In this document: positions 44,187 to 56,456 of the stretch, piece by piece
Layout: each line of letters starts with the position of its first letter
Numbering within the stretch: position 1 is the stretch's first letter
Source: Panicum virgatum
Taxonomy: Eukaryota > Streptophyta > Magnoliopsida > Poales > Poaceae
Direction: 5' to 3'
DNA: 64,000 nucleotides
Assembly (NCBI RefSeq): GCF_016808335.1
Contig: NC_053148.1
Coordinates: 47,260,930 to 47,324,929, forward strand
Notes under the pieces: model-generated
The model's database searches: none
What the model was told of the DNA's origin: nothing
Seen by the model: the letters and a program-made list of their open reading frames with translations, nothing else
Position numbers and translations under genes: made by a program

Positions 44187-47100
44187 TAAAGCGCCCCCTC
44201 ATAAGAGAAGACTTAAAAGTGATACAATATCAGTCCTAGGAGGCTGATAACACTTTTATTACATCAGATGGTACATCACCGTACAACTCTACGCGGAAGT
44301 GAGCAGTGAAGCGCCACTATCGCGAGGATAACAACTAACACCCACACAACAATATTAACTACGAAGAGGGGGTCATCAGAGTCTTGCGCCATACGGAACT
44401 TCCTGCGGGTGACCCTATCCACAGGCAAGATTGGGTACAGGACGGAACCTCTACTCAACGTCTTCGGGAACGAAGTCTGGATCTTCCTCTGTCAAAATTA
44501 AGAATGGGGTGAGTACAAACGTACTCAGTAAATCCAACCACACCCACGGAGGGGGTATAAACAGAATATAATGCACAGGGTAAACCAAGGATAAGGCTAG
44601 GGTTTAATTTGCGGAAAGCTAATTTTTATGCATGGGTTTATTTGAACGAAGGGGGTTTTCAAAAGCCATTATCTTGCACTGAGTAACACGTAGGGTTGAT
44701 CCACACAGGATCCAAGTTTTAGATTGCTACCGGACTCCTCATCCGCCGTAGCACACGGCACAACTGTCGGACACTTTTCCAAAACAACTCACGCCAACCC
44801 ATCCATTCCTAGAAGAAACACTAGTTGTGTGACCAAACCGTAACTCGCCCAGTACTGTGGGCACGGCTATTCGAATAGATTTTACACTCTGCAGAGGTGT
44901 GCAACTTTACCCACAAGCGGGGTATCATAGCACGATCACCTTAGTGTCAGTGCAGATCCCAACAAAGCCATTACCCACTTTAGCTAGACCTGACTAGCCA
45001 CCACGGGATCCACCAAGGGGTCATCGACCTATCACCGAGGTTTAACCGGGGCATCAGTCACACAGAGCTTATCCCTTCTCCTTAGTCACCCGTTGCTCTC
45101 AGCTCTCCTGATGGCTATCAAACTAACTAGTGGGGCTTATGCAAAGCCGTTGCCTATACAACGGTCGAGTGGTTTGCACGATAGTGGAGTTAGGCAAGAT
45201 GACACACCAACTCGGTCCTTAATTATGACAAGATAGATATCTCCCAACATTTCTCAACCACACAGGTACAAGCACACCATTCGGTAATTCACACAGAAGT
45301 GACATCCATCCCGTCTAAACTCATCTTTTCGAAAATTTCCATATTTTCCCTTCCCACACACTCACACATTTTCTTTTTATAAAACAAGTGGTACCGTGTT
45401 TGAGGTCCTAAGCGTTCTAGCAGTGATTAATATCCAAATAGAATAAATCATATTCAGACATTAATCTAGGTGGTCAAGGAATGGTTATAATAAATCAAGG
45501 GGTAGCTATCAAACCATGTTTTCAGCAGTCAAAACATATGCAGTTTTATAAAACATACCAATAGGTTGTGTTTATAAAACTGGGACAAAATATGCATCAA
45601 AGGATGAGATTGAACTTGCCGTCTTCAAAGCCTTCCGGGAGTTCCTGCTCGCGGTACGGTTCCTCAGGCTCCGACTCGCGGTACTGCTCGGTGAACTCTT
45701 CGACGGGTTCTCCCTCGTTCACACCAGTATCTACAGTGCACACAAACAAACACACAATAAATAAAAAGAAATAAAGGTTTTATCGTCGAGCTCGAATTAG
45801 AGAAAATTAAGATGTGGAGACCGGAATAATATTTTTGGATGATTTTCTAATGGCATGGCTAAAAATATATTAGAAATGGCGTGGTCGAATTTGGAGGCAA
45901 TTAGAGGATTTTTGGCGCATGAAATGATAGATTAAGGAGGTGTTTAAGGGCTAAACCGGGGTTCAAGGAGAGACGAAAATAGGATGAGTGGGTAGTATAT
46001 GATTTTATAGGAATTTAGGGAAAAGAATCAATGGAATTGGAGTTTATATGTGTGAGATATTGTAGTTGTAATATTGGGTGTTTATTTAATTCCGAAAATA
46101 GATTAACAAAATGCAAGGGAGCTTCACGGCTTTGAGCTGTACAGGAATGTTGTTGGCCTGGTGGTGTTTTGGGCTTTGCGGACTTGCACTTGGGCTGATG
46201 GGTTCAGTTTATTTATGTGGGATGGCTGAACTAAACGAGGCAGGGCTGGAGAGGGTCACGGGTAGGGATGAAAACGGTCGGAAACGATCGGAAGAAGCCT
46301 CAATTGTTTTCAGTTTCACATTTTTTCTCGGAAACGATATCGATAACAGTATTGACGGAAACGAATACGGTGCCGATAATACGGGAACTTCGGAAACGAA
46401 ACTATCCGATCGAGAATAGCTCGATATCGGTCGAAAATCGATAATTTATAGGTTAAAAAACGGTTAGACATGACCATACATAGTTTCAATAAGGCAAGAT
46501 CATACGGAAAATATTATCAGTTTATCACCTCAACATAGCGACACGTCAACATAAGCAATAGAATATTATAGCACTACAGCAGGTCAAGTTCAACCTTAGC
46601 CATTAAACAAAACACACGACAGGGTTCAAAAGTGACATAGTAGTGCTAGTGCAGTGTTGCTGCTGCTGCTACACACACATGCACATATGACATATCAAGG
46701 CGTAGACGAGGCAGGCTGGTGGTAGACGAGGCGCTTGGCCAAGGCCAAGGTAGGCGGCGGGCTGGCGGCGAAGTTGAAGCGTCGAGGTCTCGAGGAGACG
46801 AGGAGACGAGGATCGAGGAGTCGCCGATTGTGGTCGACTAGGGTTCTAGCCTTGCCTTCTGGGATGGGGTGACGGATGGTTAGAGTATTTATTTGACTGG
46901 AGTGGAGATGAGCCGAGCTGGGCCTTGGGAGCTCGATGGGAGATTGGGAGAATGGGAGTACCTGTCGGACAGGAAGGTTTCCCGGTAAAATACCGGCGGA
47001 AATTACCGGGGAAATACGATAAAACGCGGAAACGATCGGAAAGAGATAAAATCGTTTTCATTATAGTTTCCGTATTTTTTTACCGTTATCGTTTCCGTTT

Positions 47101-48271
47101 CTTCGGTTACCGTTATCGTTTCCGTTTTCTTTGAAACAGCAGTAAAACCTCGAAAACGAGCCCCGGTAAACGAGATTTTTGGTTACGGTTTTCATCCCTA
47201 GTCACGGGGACAGGAGTCAGAACGACGACATCCTCGATCAGGCGGTGCCACCGTGGGCACTCGCCGGAGCTTCGTCGGAATGGCATTCCCGACCTCCGTT
47301 CTCGGAGCCGAGGGCATAGGAAGAGAGAGGAGAGCAAGGGGATTCCGTTCCGGGGACTCCGGACATGGGAGAGGGTGTGGAAAGGGGTCCGCCCCGAGCA
47401 GCCATGGCTGCGGCCATGGGAGCCCATGGGGAGCTCTGCTCCGGCAGGGAAGAAGAAGGTCGCGGCTTGGGGAGGGTCGAGGAGGGTGTGGGGGTGCTCA
47501 CCGTAGGAGGAATCGAGCTAAGATGGCTTGGTTGGGGAGATCGACGGCAGCGTTCGTGACTCTGTTCTTGGGGAAAACAGAGGAGCGAGGAAGAAGGCGA
47601 GCAAGATGGCTTTGGCGAGCTCAGGATGGCGAGGACGGCAGGTTGGGGCGGCTTTTTATAGGCGCTGAAAGGCGGTGGAGGGGGGCGCGGTGGCCGGCCG
47701 GCCGGCGAGCATCCCGGCGGCCATTAATGGCGCTCGGCGTTGGCGTGGCGTCACGGAGCGGCGGCGCGAGCGGCAAGGCGAGCACAAGACGACGCGACGG
47801 GTCGTGCAGGGGCCGAGCGGCGCGGCAAGCATCTCGGGTGCGCGTGGAGTGCATGGGGAGCTACACGTGCCATGCGTGAGAACACAGGTGAAGGGACGGG
47901 TCGGGCAGGCGAGCTGCAGAGGCGTGGACGTGGCAGAGAGCTGCTCGAGCATGGCGAGATGGGCACGACAAGAGGGGGCCTGGCTTGGATGGCTTGCACG
48001 CTGCGGCAGCTGCTGAAACAAGGTGATCAGCATGCTGTGGATGGCCTGTGCGTGTGCAGCTTGCATGTGCAAGCACAAGAACGTGAGGGGGAAAAGAGAG
48101 CAAAGGGTTTATGGAGATTAGATGCACGGGAAAGATAATTGGAGGTAGATTAGATGCATGGTGAAAATTAGATGACAAAGGAGTTTGAGCTCAAAAGATA
48201 AGTTTTTGCAACAGGTTTTGAAAATGATTTTTAGCGAGTGAAATTGGTTAGTGAATTTTAGGGATGTTACA
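44187..48271 (-). repeat. Solo LTR of the same chromovirus family, TSD TCAAC
   Basis: Its start (44187, TAAAGCGCCC) and end (GGATGTTACA at 48271) align with the LTR at 5473-9465 along most of its length. The shared regions include CTCATAAGAG, the GGTATCATAGCACGATC area and AAACCGGGGTTCA. A 5-bp direct repeat TCAAC lies on both sides (44182-44186, 48272-48276), so it is a complete insertion reduced to one LTR by LTR-LTR recombination. The terminal TG has decayed to TA. It is more diverged than the pair at 1-9465 and is therefore probably older. It contains a nested hAT element. Confidence 0.9.
46263..47200. mobile_element. Non-autonomous hAT element nested in the solo LTR
   Basis: The ends are TAGGGATGAAAACGG and its inverted form (..CGGTTTTCATCCCTA), flanked by a perfect 8-bp duplication GTCACGGG (46255-46262, 47201-47208). 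The same LTR position at about 7570 has a single copy, giving an empty site. Subterminal regions are rich in GGAAACGATCGG / CGTTTCCG motifs on both sides. There is no transposase. Confidence 0.9.
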
Positions 48272-48734
48272 TCAACCGCTCCTCTATCAAGAACTCTCTT
48301 GATCTTGAGCCGGCTTGAATCAAGGAACCGCTCCACACCTCGATTCCACTAGAGTTGCTCTTCACCACTCCGGTGAGGTGAGCACAAGACCTCTCACAAC
48401 CGAAATTGGGGCTCCTCAACAATCTCCTTGGAGGTGCTCCACGAAATCCTCTTCTTCAAGCCGTCTAGGGAGCGGCAACTCCCAAGAGTAACAAGTCGAC
48501 GACGCTTGCTTGAAGTTTTCCTAGTGCCACAAAGCTCAAACTTTTGATGCAATGCACTAGGATGCTCTCACACTCTCAAATATGCAATCTCTAAGCACGT
48601 GCGTGTGAGAGAGGGGTGGCTTAGCTCTATAGTGTAAAGAATGTAGTCCAAATGGCCAAGTGAATCACCCAATGGCCGGACATTGGGTATATATAGCCAT
48701 CCCCTCAAAAACTAGCCGTTACACTCTTTTCTGC

Positions 48735-49250
48735 GAAATCGCGGACCGTCCGCTGTTCAAAAACCGGACTGTCCGCCGTTATAAAACAGTAAGTCAGAGT
48801 GCATTCATTGTGTGTCAGAACTAGCTGTTGGAGCCCTGGCGGACCGTCCGTGCCCAGTGGCGGACCGTCCGCGGTTCAATGTTCTGAACCACCAGAGACA
48901 AACATCGTCTCTGGTACAAAATGAAATTAGCTGGCGGACCGTCTGCGCCCCAGAGGCGGACCGTCCGCCGTACAACTATTAAGCCCAACCAGAGATGCAA
49001 CGTCTCTGGAACAAAACTCAAAATGACCGGCGGACCGTCCGCGCCACAGGGGCGGACCGTCCGCCGTTCAACTTTCTTTTCTAACAGAGACGACACAAGT
49101 CTCTAGTACAAATTTGATTAGAGAGGCGGACCGTCCGCCCACCTGGGCCGGACTGTCCGCCAGCCAAGGTTAATTCCCACCAGAGCCAACATGCTCTCTG
49201 GTACGGGTGCGGACCGTCCGCGCCCCAGGGGCGGACTATCCGCACTTGTG
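48735..49250. repeat. Tandem array of paired GCGGACCGTCCGC near-palindromes (~90-bp period)
   Basis: About six units each contain two copies of a GCGGACCGTCCGC-like box separated by about 10-12 bases. The boxes are followed by an arm containing CCAGAGAC / GTCTCTGG, itself a small inverted repeat. Unit starts are near 48742, 48839, 48934, 49030, 49121 and 49208. The array lies inside the copia-like LTR. Confidence 0.85.
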
Positions 49251-49640
49251 CAGTCAGCTCTCAAATTTGATCTTTTTCAAAAAATTTCAAAACATCATTA
49301 GCCCTCATGCATGCATCTAGACATTTTGAGCAAAATGGCACTAAAGACCCATCAAATACGAGTACACGACCCCTTTTAATAGTACGGCTATCTATCCAAC
49401 AAATCCGGTCACTTTTCATCCACTAAACACCTTGTGTCCGGTAAAATGCAAAAGCCCTATTTTATATCTTTGGCTTGAACCCGAGCTTTGCACATCATCT
49501 CCAAAACTCCATACGTTCACAATCAAATCACTTTCATCCGTGAATCAACCTATGCTCATTATCTCAAATGAAATCGTTAATCCACAAACCGTTGTCATTA
49601 ATTACTAAAACTCGAATTAGGGGCCTAGATGCTTTCATTG

Positions 49641-49830
49641 GGTGAGAGAGGAAGAAAGTAATTTGCCCCTATGACATGTGGGGTCCGCTTGTAAGTGAAA
49701 TCAGCTTTACCCAAAGCCACAATTGCTCAACCAAACGGGCTTCCAGACTACAACCCACAACAGATTTTTCAAAAGCTACAGCCCACAATAGTTTTCCCAA
49801 AAGACGCAGCCCAACCAAACACACCATTAG
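49641..49830. mobile_element. Right part of the split MITE-like element
   Basis: Continuation of 43361-43880 across the LTR nest, ending near AACCAAACACACCATTAG (about 49829). The terminal phrase TGGTGTGTTTGGTTGG, read inverted, is a common grass MITE end. Confidence 0.4.
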
Positions 49831-50605
49831 TATTTCAATTAATTAAACTGACTATATTACACTTGGTCCAATATTCACCTATGTTGCAATATTATATTGC
49901 AAAAATCATTAACATGCATATAATACCACCAATCAAGTAAAAGCTTATATCCATCTCTCCATACAAAAGTCTTGCAAAATAGACTTATTGTCTCTCTCTC
50001 ATTACATTTAACAAATAGCACCTAATCATTTTTTTTTGTGTAGCAGCATTAATGTCAATGTGGAACACAAGATAAAAACATATGATCGGTACACTAATAT
50101 AGTAATATTGCTTCAAATAAAAGAAAATTAATAATTGTAAACAATTTTATTATCATATTTATTGGTTCGTTGTTACCATTTTAATTTAATGGCGAACGTG
50201 TTAACAAAGTTCGACTAATATCTACAATTCTCACCTTATATAGTTTTACTAACAATTCCATGTTTTTGAAAGGACTATGAAGACCACGAGATATGTATCC
50301 ACCTGACTACTCTGTTACTCAGCTCTCAGGTGTTGAAAAAAGAGAAGTTTCGAATTCAAACCCACATAGTGCAGATTTGAACAAATTATTGGATATTTCC
50401 AGGCCAAAGTTTCCAAACCCGGACTCCAAAACCATCCCCGACTCCCCGTAATTCCGTCGGCCGCACCCGCACCGCCGCGCGGCCGGAAGTCACCAAATCG
50501 CGTCGGCTAGACCATCGCGCGGCCACTCCTCCACCCACCGCCGGCGCCGCGCCAGCCTGCAGCCACCGCCTGCCGGACCCCCCGCTCTCCGCGCACGCAC
50601 GCCGC
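49831..50605 (+). other. Upstream region of the RRM gene
   Basis: AT-rich and non-coding to about 50390, then GC- and C-rich leader sequence up to the ATG at 50606. It presumably contains the promoter and 5' UTR. I see no definite TATA box at a defensible spacing. Confidence 0.45.
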
Positions 50606-53600
50606 ATGGCCGCTTCGTACTTCAACCACTCCTATCCGCCGGCGCCGCCTCCGCCGCCGGGGACCTCCTCGTACGGCGCGTACCGCAACGCCTACCCGCC
50701 GGCGCCGGCGCCGGCGCCCCCCACCGCTTACGGCGCCTACTACGACCGCGCGGAGCAGGCCCTCCCGTCGCGGGACGAGCTCCGCACCCTCTTCATCGCT
50801 GGCCTCCCCGCCGACGCCAAGCCGCGCGAGGTCTACAACCTCTTCCGCGACTTCCCTGGATACGTCTCTTCCCATCTCCGCCCCGGCAAATCCTCCAAGG
50901 TTCTCCCCTCCCCTTAGTCGAACCCCTCGGTATGCTCCACCGCTAGGGCTTTCACTCGTGGCCGTAGGTCTTCCATCTTCCTTTTTGCTGTTCCTTTTTC
51001 GAAAGCTATGTTTAACCTAGTCGATCTGTTTCTGTGTTGCAGGCATATGCATTTGCTGTATTTGCTGATCAACCGTCTGCCTTAGCTGCCTTGAGTGCCA
51101 CAAATGTAAGAGTTCCACACGATATTGTTGAACAATATTCCAGTCCGCCAGTCACACTCATTGCAGCTAAACTACCATTACCCACATCATTTTCTGTTCA
51201 TCATGCTTTAAAGTGATTCTTTTCGTGTCAGAAGTCTTGGCAGCAAGCAATTTGTTTATATCAAGTTACCGGCAATATTATCGACCTTTTTTTTTTGCCG
51301 CAGGGAATGGTATTTGACCTTGAAAAGAATTGTTCTCTACATGTGGATCTTGCAAAATCCAATTCTAGATCAAAGCGCTTGAGATCAGGTAGCCTTCAGT
51401 TCCAGGACATCTTTCCAGGTCTACTATGGGTTCTTCATTGATGCTGACACACTTTTGATGTCATCAGATGATGATTCACCTTATTCTCCTGAGAAAAGAA
51501 CTAAGAGACCAATGGGATTTCCTGATTCAGGTATCATTCAAGTAGCTTTCGAGATTGTATGTCATGAAAGAAAACTCATGGTTCCGCTAGGCGCTAGGCG
51601 AATTCTAGGCGCTGACCCTCAGCCTAGCGCCTAGGCGGGATTAATCGCGCCTAGGCGTTGCTAGGCGTTTTGCAAGGCGTTCTATATCTATTCATATTTT
51701 ACCTACAAAAGTCTATTACAAAAGAAAAAACAGGACACATGTGGGCCAAATATTACATAAAAGGCCCATAAAACAGCCCAAGCCCAATTTGTACAGCAAC
51801 CTTATCTCTAAGGGACCTCATCCCAACCCTATCCCTTCCACCGTACGGTGATTTCCCGACCGCGCCGGTCGCGGTCCCTGTCCCAGCCTCCTCCGCGACG
51901 TCGCCGCCCCCGTCCCAGCCTCCTCCGCGCCGGTCGCCACCTCCGCCGCCCCCGTCCCCGCCTCCTCCGCGCCGGTCGCCACCTCCGCCGCCCCTGTCCC
52001 TTGCTTCTCCGCGCCGGTCGCCACCTCCGCCCGCCTAGATGGGCGACTACCCCCATAGGCGAGGCGACGGGCTTCGCCCAGTGCGTAGTCGCGCCTAATC
52101 GCCGGCTAATCGACGCCTAGCGGAACAGGTAGAAAACTACGGGCGTGTTTGATATCTGCACTCTGGCGAGCCTGGCCGGCGAGCCTGGCTATGGCCAGCC
52201 ATGGCCTGGTTGCCGAGGGCAACGCTTGTTGTTTGATTGATATGTTCCTAGTGAGCCAGGTCTGGATGTGATTGTGTTTGATTTGTTGTAGAAATGCATA
52301 GGATGACCTTGCATCTGAAATGGGGTGAGGTTACCCTCATGTTTCTCTTTTTTTGGCATTCTATCAAACACCTGCTAGGCGTTGGCCATGGTGAGAACGC
52401 TGCCATCGGATCTTCATTGTGCCCTTCTTCTAAATTCAAAATATTCAAAACCAGTAATCTTTTGATGATGGTCCTTTAAGAAAAGATGGAGATCTCTCGT
52501 AGATTAACAACTTTCTTTAAGGCCGATCATCTTGTTATCTTGCAAAATCGGGAGATAAAGGGGGAGAGAGATGGCTGCCGCTCACCAGCTTTGCCGGCGA
52601 TGGCAAGCAGTGGCACGCACCTGCTTTGCCGGCGATGGCCGCCGCTCACCAGCGCTGCGCTCGGCGTTTTGGCATGCAACTGCCTGCGTGGCTCGCCCAA
52701 GCTGCTGGCACGCCTCGACGCTCCGCCCGAGCCCCGACGCCGGTTGCTGCTGCGGCCGTCCACCATGGCCGTCGCCGCAAGGGTCGCGATGCGCTCGCCC
52801 TCTCCGAGCTCCTCCGCCCATGCGGGGACGATGGCGCGCTGAGGACGCCCCGGTCGAGAAGTCCCCAGCGGCGCCGCTCACGCCGGAGCCGGCCGCCGCT
52901 GCGGCCGCGGATGAGGTAGAAGACGAGGAGCAGGTGAGCGACCTCGACGATGCGCCGCTTCCTGCGAAAGCCGCGCGGCAGCTCCCATGGAGGACGGCGG
53001 GGAGGGGGAAGAGGACTTGCCGGAGGGGAGGTGAGCGGCTGGGATTGAAGGTGACAGGATGCAGCGACAGAGCACGGAGCGCGCCTGGCTCCAGAGAAAC
53101 GAACCTGGAGAGCGTTTCGTGGGATGCAGGAGAGAGAGCCTATTTTGCATCATGGGAGACAGGCCAAGGAACAGTATAAATGAATCAAACATGGGTCGCT
53201 GCAGCTGGGGGGCTCGGGCCACCCAAAATGGCCCATATCAAACACGCCCTACATGTGTTTTCACACCATGTTGGTCTATGCATGATGAGGTAGTGCTTAG
53301 AGCTCAGCTCCACTACAATCACAATCACTCGAACCATGCATAGGCTGTTCCAAACACAGTTCTACTCCCTCACAGCATCACAGTCAATTTTGAACTATCA
53401 GGGAAACTAGTTTATCTTGAGTTCCTACAGTATATATTCCACTATTTACTTTGTGTTCATACCCTACTAAATGTGTATATCTGTGACTTCATATCCTCAG
53501 TGAAGCGCCTCTTTTACTCACATTGCTGAACATTATTGCGAAGCACTCACCTTGCACATCTTTGGCACACTTTGCGCCCTATCAGGTGCTGGAAGCAATA

Positions 53601-56456
53601 TTTACATATCTGGAATGGGTAATTCTTCACACAGCTTGAGTGGTTATTCTTCTGCACAAAGGTTATGGCACAATACTTGAGCACAGTTTTATCATGTGAT
53701 TTTGTTGGGGAAATCAGCTTTAAGCTACCCGCCAGCTGATAATAGGATGTAGACAATCTATACTGTATTGGAGCTCCACTTTTAAGAAATATTACTATTC
53801 TAATTAACACTGTTCCATCATGCAGTTACACAAGAATTGACTCTACTACTTCCGTCAGGAAGGTAATTTATAGTCCCACACCTTGTCTCTTGATACAAAT
53901 ATGTAGGGCATGCGTTGTCGTTTTGGTATTAAACTTTGAAGCAATGAAACAAGATTTTGGATTTAGGGGGTCACTCTCCAGCAGTAGTCCCAAATTAGCT
54001 ACTTCCAAGTTTTTTTTAGGTGATTTTGTGCCATTTTAAGTATTTAAGATGCTAACTGTAAACAATTGCTACAAAACTTGATATGTTTTGCCAAGTCCTC
54101 TCATTATATAAATGGGAGCACTTGTGATTTATTTCATTCACAAGACGTATGCCATTTTTTCAGAAAAAGAGAGAGTAGAAGAAGTCATTTCCTGCATTTA
54201 TAATATTGTCCTTGTCCTGGCCAATTAGATCTGCAGTTAGAATTTAAGCATCCTTTATTATGTTGTCAACTTAATGATTTCAATTGTATTTTGATTGGTT
54301 GTCCACACATACAACATATGTTCGATCATATGTCCAGATGAGAAGAACAAAACCATGTTCAATCATATGCCCAGATGATGAGGAACAAGACCTTTGATGT
54401 TGGCTTGCCAACTGAACCATATTAAAAATTGAAATTGTTCAATGGAATACTGAATAAATCACATGTCTCTATGAATAAGAATCGCGAAGCTTAGGATTTA
54501 AGAAACTGAAATGTGTCGACATTGTCAGCTTTTAGTCTGTTTCTTCTCGTTTTTGGATGAGATGCTTTATTGAAAGAGGTGCAAGGTTTACATATCTATG
54601 TCATGCACTTGCCTGCAGGATCCATCCACATTTGTGCCTCAGAATAATCCTCCATGTCCTACTCTTTTTGTTGCGAACCTTGGTCCAGCTTGTTCAGAGC
54701 AAGAGCTCATAGATGTTTTCTCGAGGTATTGCCAATATATTAGTGCTTCATGAGATGGTTAAGCCTTTATCTTTGTTTTGACAAGCTTATCTGCATCATT
54801 AGTTGTGCGGGATTTGTGAAGCTGAAGATGCAAAACAAGCTTGGAGCTCCAGTTGCATTTGTTGATTTCAAGGTATAATGATTAGTGAAGAAAAGTATTA
54901 CTCTTCCTGTGTCCCTGATTACCATTTTATTTTTATTTTCTATGAAACAGTGATGTGGACTATCATACTGCCTATTCTTAATTTCCTACAAGGCAGCCAT
55001 TACATGGAACTAATATTGGTTTTATTTTTGTTACGATGCTTATGGTGTACATATTTCGACGCAGCCTCTCTGCAAATTATTGCAGGGGTAAGGCTTGCCT
55101 CATATAATCCTTCCATAGGCCCCACCTTGCGTGGGAGCTTCCAGCACTGGGTTTGTCTGTCCTTTTTGTTTATGGTGTACATATAGGGTTCATGATATAT
55201 AATGGTTGAGCTTTCAGTTCATGTCAAATCAAGAAGCTTTAGTTAGAGCTGGCACAAGAATAACAAACTTTATTTCATCACTAGGCAGATATTGTGAAAC
55301 ATCAATGCCCTATAAATTGAGCCAAGGAGTTTTCTTAAAGGTTCAGAGTATCTAATTAGATTCCTTCCTGGTTATACAATCCTGCAGAGATTCTCTCTTT
55401 TTAATCTTTTGAATTGGAACTGAGGAAATGCAGCTATGCCTTTATAAATGAGTGAAGTGGGTTATGGAAGGAAAACATGTATCTACTTATCATATAGTAG
55501 AAAATTTCAGTTATGCCAGTTTGGTATGTGAAGAAACAAGATGAATTCAGTCAATTAAGGTTGTGTTAATTTGTCCTTTGAACTAGTTATATGCTTTCAG
55601 GTTTACTTTAATGTTCTTTCTGTGAATACTTGATTTTAACGCAGCTGCTGATACAGTGCCCCATTGGGTATTGTTATCCTACTATATACACAGTCATCAA
55701 TGCAAAGCTTTCCTGATGTGATGTCATGGAATAGTGGGTAGCAACTTTAAGTAGCTGAAAAACTAGCATTTTTGTTCATTGGTGATGCAATGCTGCTTGT
55801 TCAATAGTCACACTTTTTACTACTGCTATCTATGTGTTTGAACATCTACCAAGTAAATCCCCAACTTAATTTGATGTCTGCAGGATGCGAACAGCTCAAC
55901 TGAAGCCCTAAATCGTCTCCAAGGAGTTATCCTGTACTCATCACCTGGCGAGGGAATACGCTTAGAGTATCCTACAATAAGGAATTTAACTTTTCTACTA
56001 TTATATTTAGCTGCAAATTCTTTTTCAGGGTTTATTTGATTGCAAATCTATATATAGTGTTAATTTGATTGCTTTAATTAATTAACATTTGACGAGAGCT
56101 GGTTGCATTACATATTTGTTAAGCCTGAACTTTAGCAGCACATCACCAGATCATGTGGAAAATTTTCTGTGGTTTCTAGTCTGAGTTTAGTTCATGTTTG
56201 TTCAGCACCTCAATTCATGAGAGCTTGGCATTGCAAGTTAACAATAACAATCATTCTGAGAGTAATTATTGTCTCATTATTTTAACTAGTTGCCTATAGC
56301 CTAATGCTGATGCATGCTAAAGCTTTTTAAGAGTAACCATGCATTTTCACTACTTTCGATTCATATTTCTTTTACTTTTTTCAATCAAGTTCCTTAACAT
56401 ATTTTAGATACGCCAAATCCCGGATGGGCCTTCGTAAGCGTGATAAGCGTCCCTAG
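50606..56456 (+). CDS. Two-RRM RNA-binding protein, RBPMS/couch-potato-like, 10 exons
   Basis: Exons are 50606-50899, 51043-51105, 51304-51388, 51468-51530, 53586-53661, 53826-53862, 54619-54725, 54803-54872, 55884-55966 and 56408-56456. All have GT-AG borders and sum to 927 nt, a 308-aa protein. A Pro/Tyr-rich N-terminus (~1-55) precedes RRM1 (~61-137; RNP2 LFIAGL, RNP1 AYAFAVF, end VDLAKSNSRSKR). A linker with KRTKRP follows, which may be a nuclear localisation signal. RRM2 (~221-292) has RNP2 LFVANL, RNP1 GAPVAFVDF and end LRLEYAKSRMGLRKR. The VYNLFRDFPGYVSSHLR segment is diagnostic of the RBPMS-like group. Binding target and process are not established from sequence; mRNA metabolism is the family role. 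The gene is intact despite 1.7 kb of transposon sequence in intron 4. Confidence 0.92.
51579..52130. mobile_element. MITE-like element with CTAGGCG-rich ends in intron 4 of the RRM gene
   Basis: The ends GTTCCGCTAGGCG (51581) and inverted CGCCTAGCGGAAC (52114-52126) are terminal inverted repeats, with many GCCTAGGCG boxes just inside. The flanks GAAAACTC and GAAAACTA form a probable 8-bp duplication with one mismatch, suggesting hAT. The core has three C-rich repeats of CCTCCGCGCCGGTCGCCACC (~51920-52030), giving a spurious Pro/Arg/Ser frame. Confidence 0.75.
52141..53249. mobile_element. PIF/Harbinger-like non-autonomous element with GC-rich interior, intron 4 of the RRM gene
   Basis: The ends GGGCGTGTTTGATAT and inverted ATATCAAACACGCCC are flanked by TAC (52138-52140, 53250-53252). 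A GC-rich, coding-like stretch at about 52570-53060 includes GRDALALSELLRP and an acidic run (ADEVEDEEQVSDLDDAPL). It could be a captured host-gene fragment, but I cannot name a source. It begins directly next to the preceding element. Confidence 0.75.

Larger units (their letters stand above)
43881..49640 (-). mobile_element. Copia-like solo LTR split by a chromovirus solo LTR
   Basis: On the minus strand the sequence starts TGAAAGCATCTAGGCCCC (49640) and runs to CACCCCTCTAGTCGGTGTTC (~43885), the familiar start and end of an abundant panicoid LTR group. No internal coding is present, so with the 4-kb insert removed it behaves as one LTR of about 1.7 kb. The family assignment is from memory. 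The flanking duplication is not clear (TTGGG versus GTGGG at best). Confidence 0.5.

Noticed and set aside
47253..47879. 208-aa plus-strand frame
   Set aside because: It lies in the GC-rich part of the solo LTR and corresponds to the same non-coding LTR segment as 2000-2500.
48735..49250. CRISPR-like regular array
   Set aside because: Plant nuclear DNA, paired palindromes with diverged and related spacers, inside an LTR. This is a tandem repeat, not a CRISPR.
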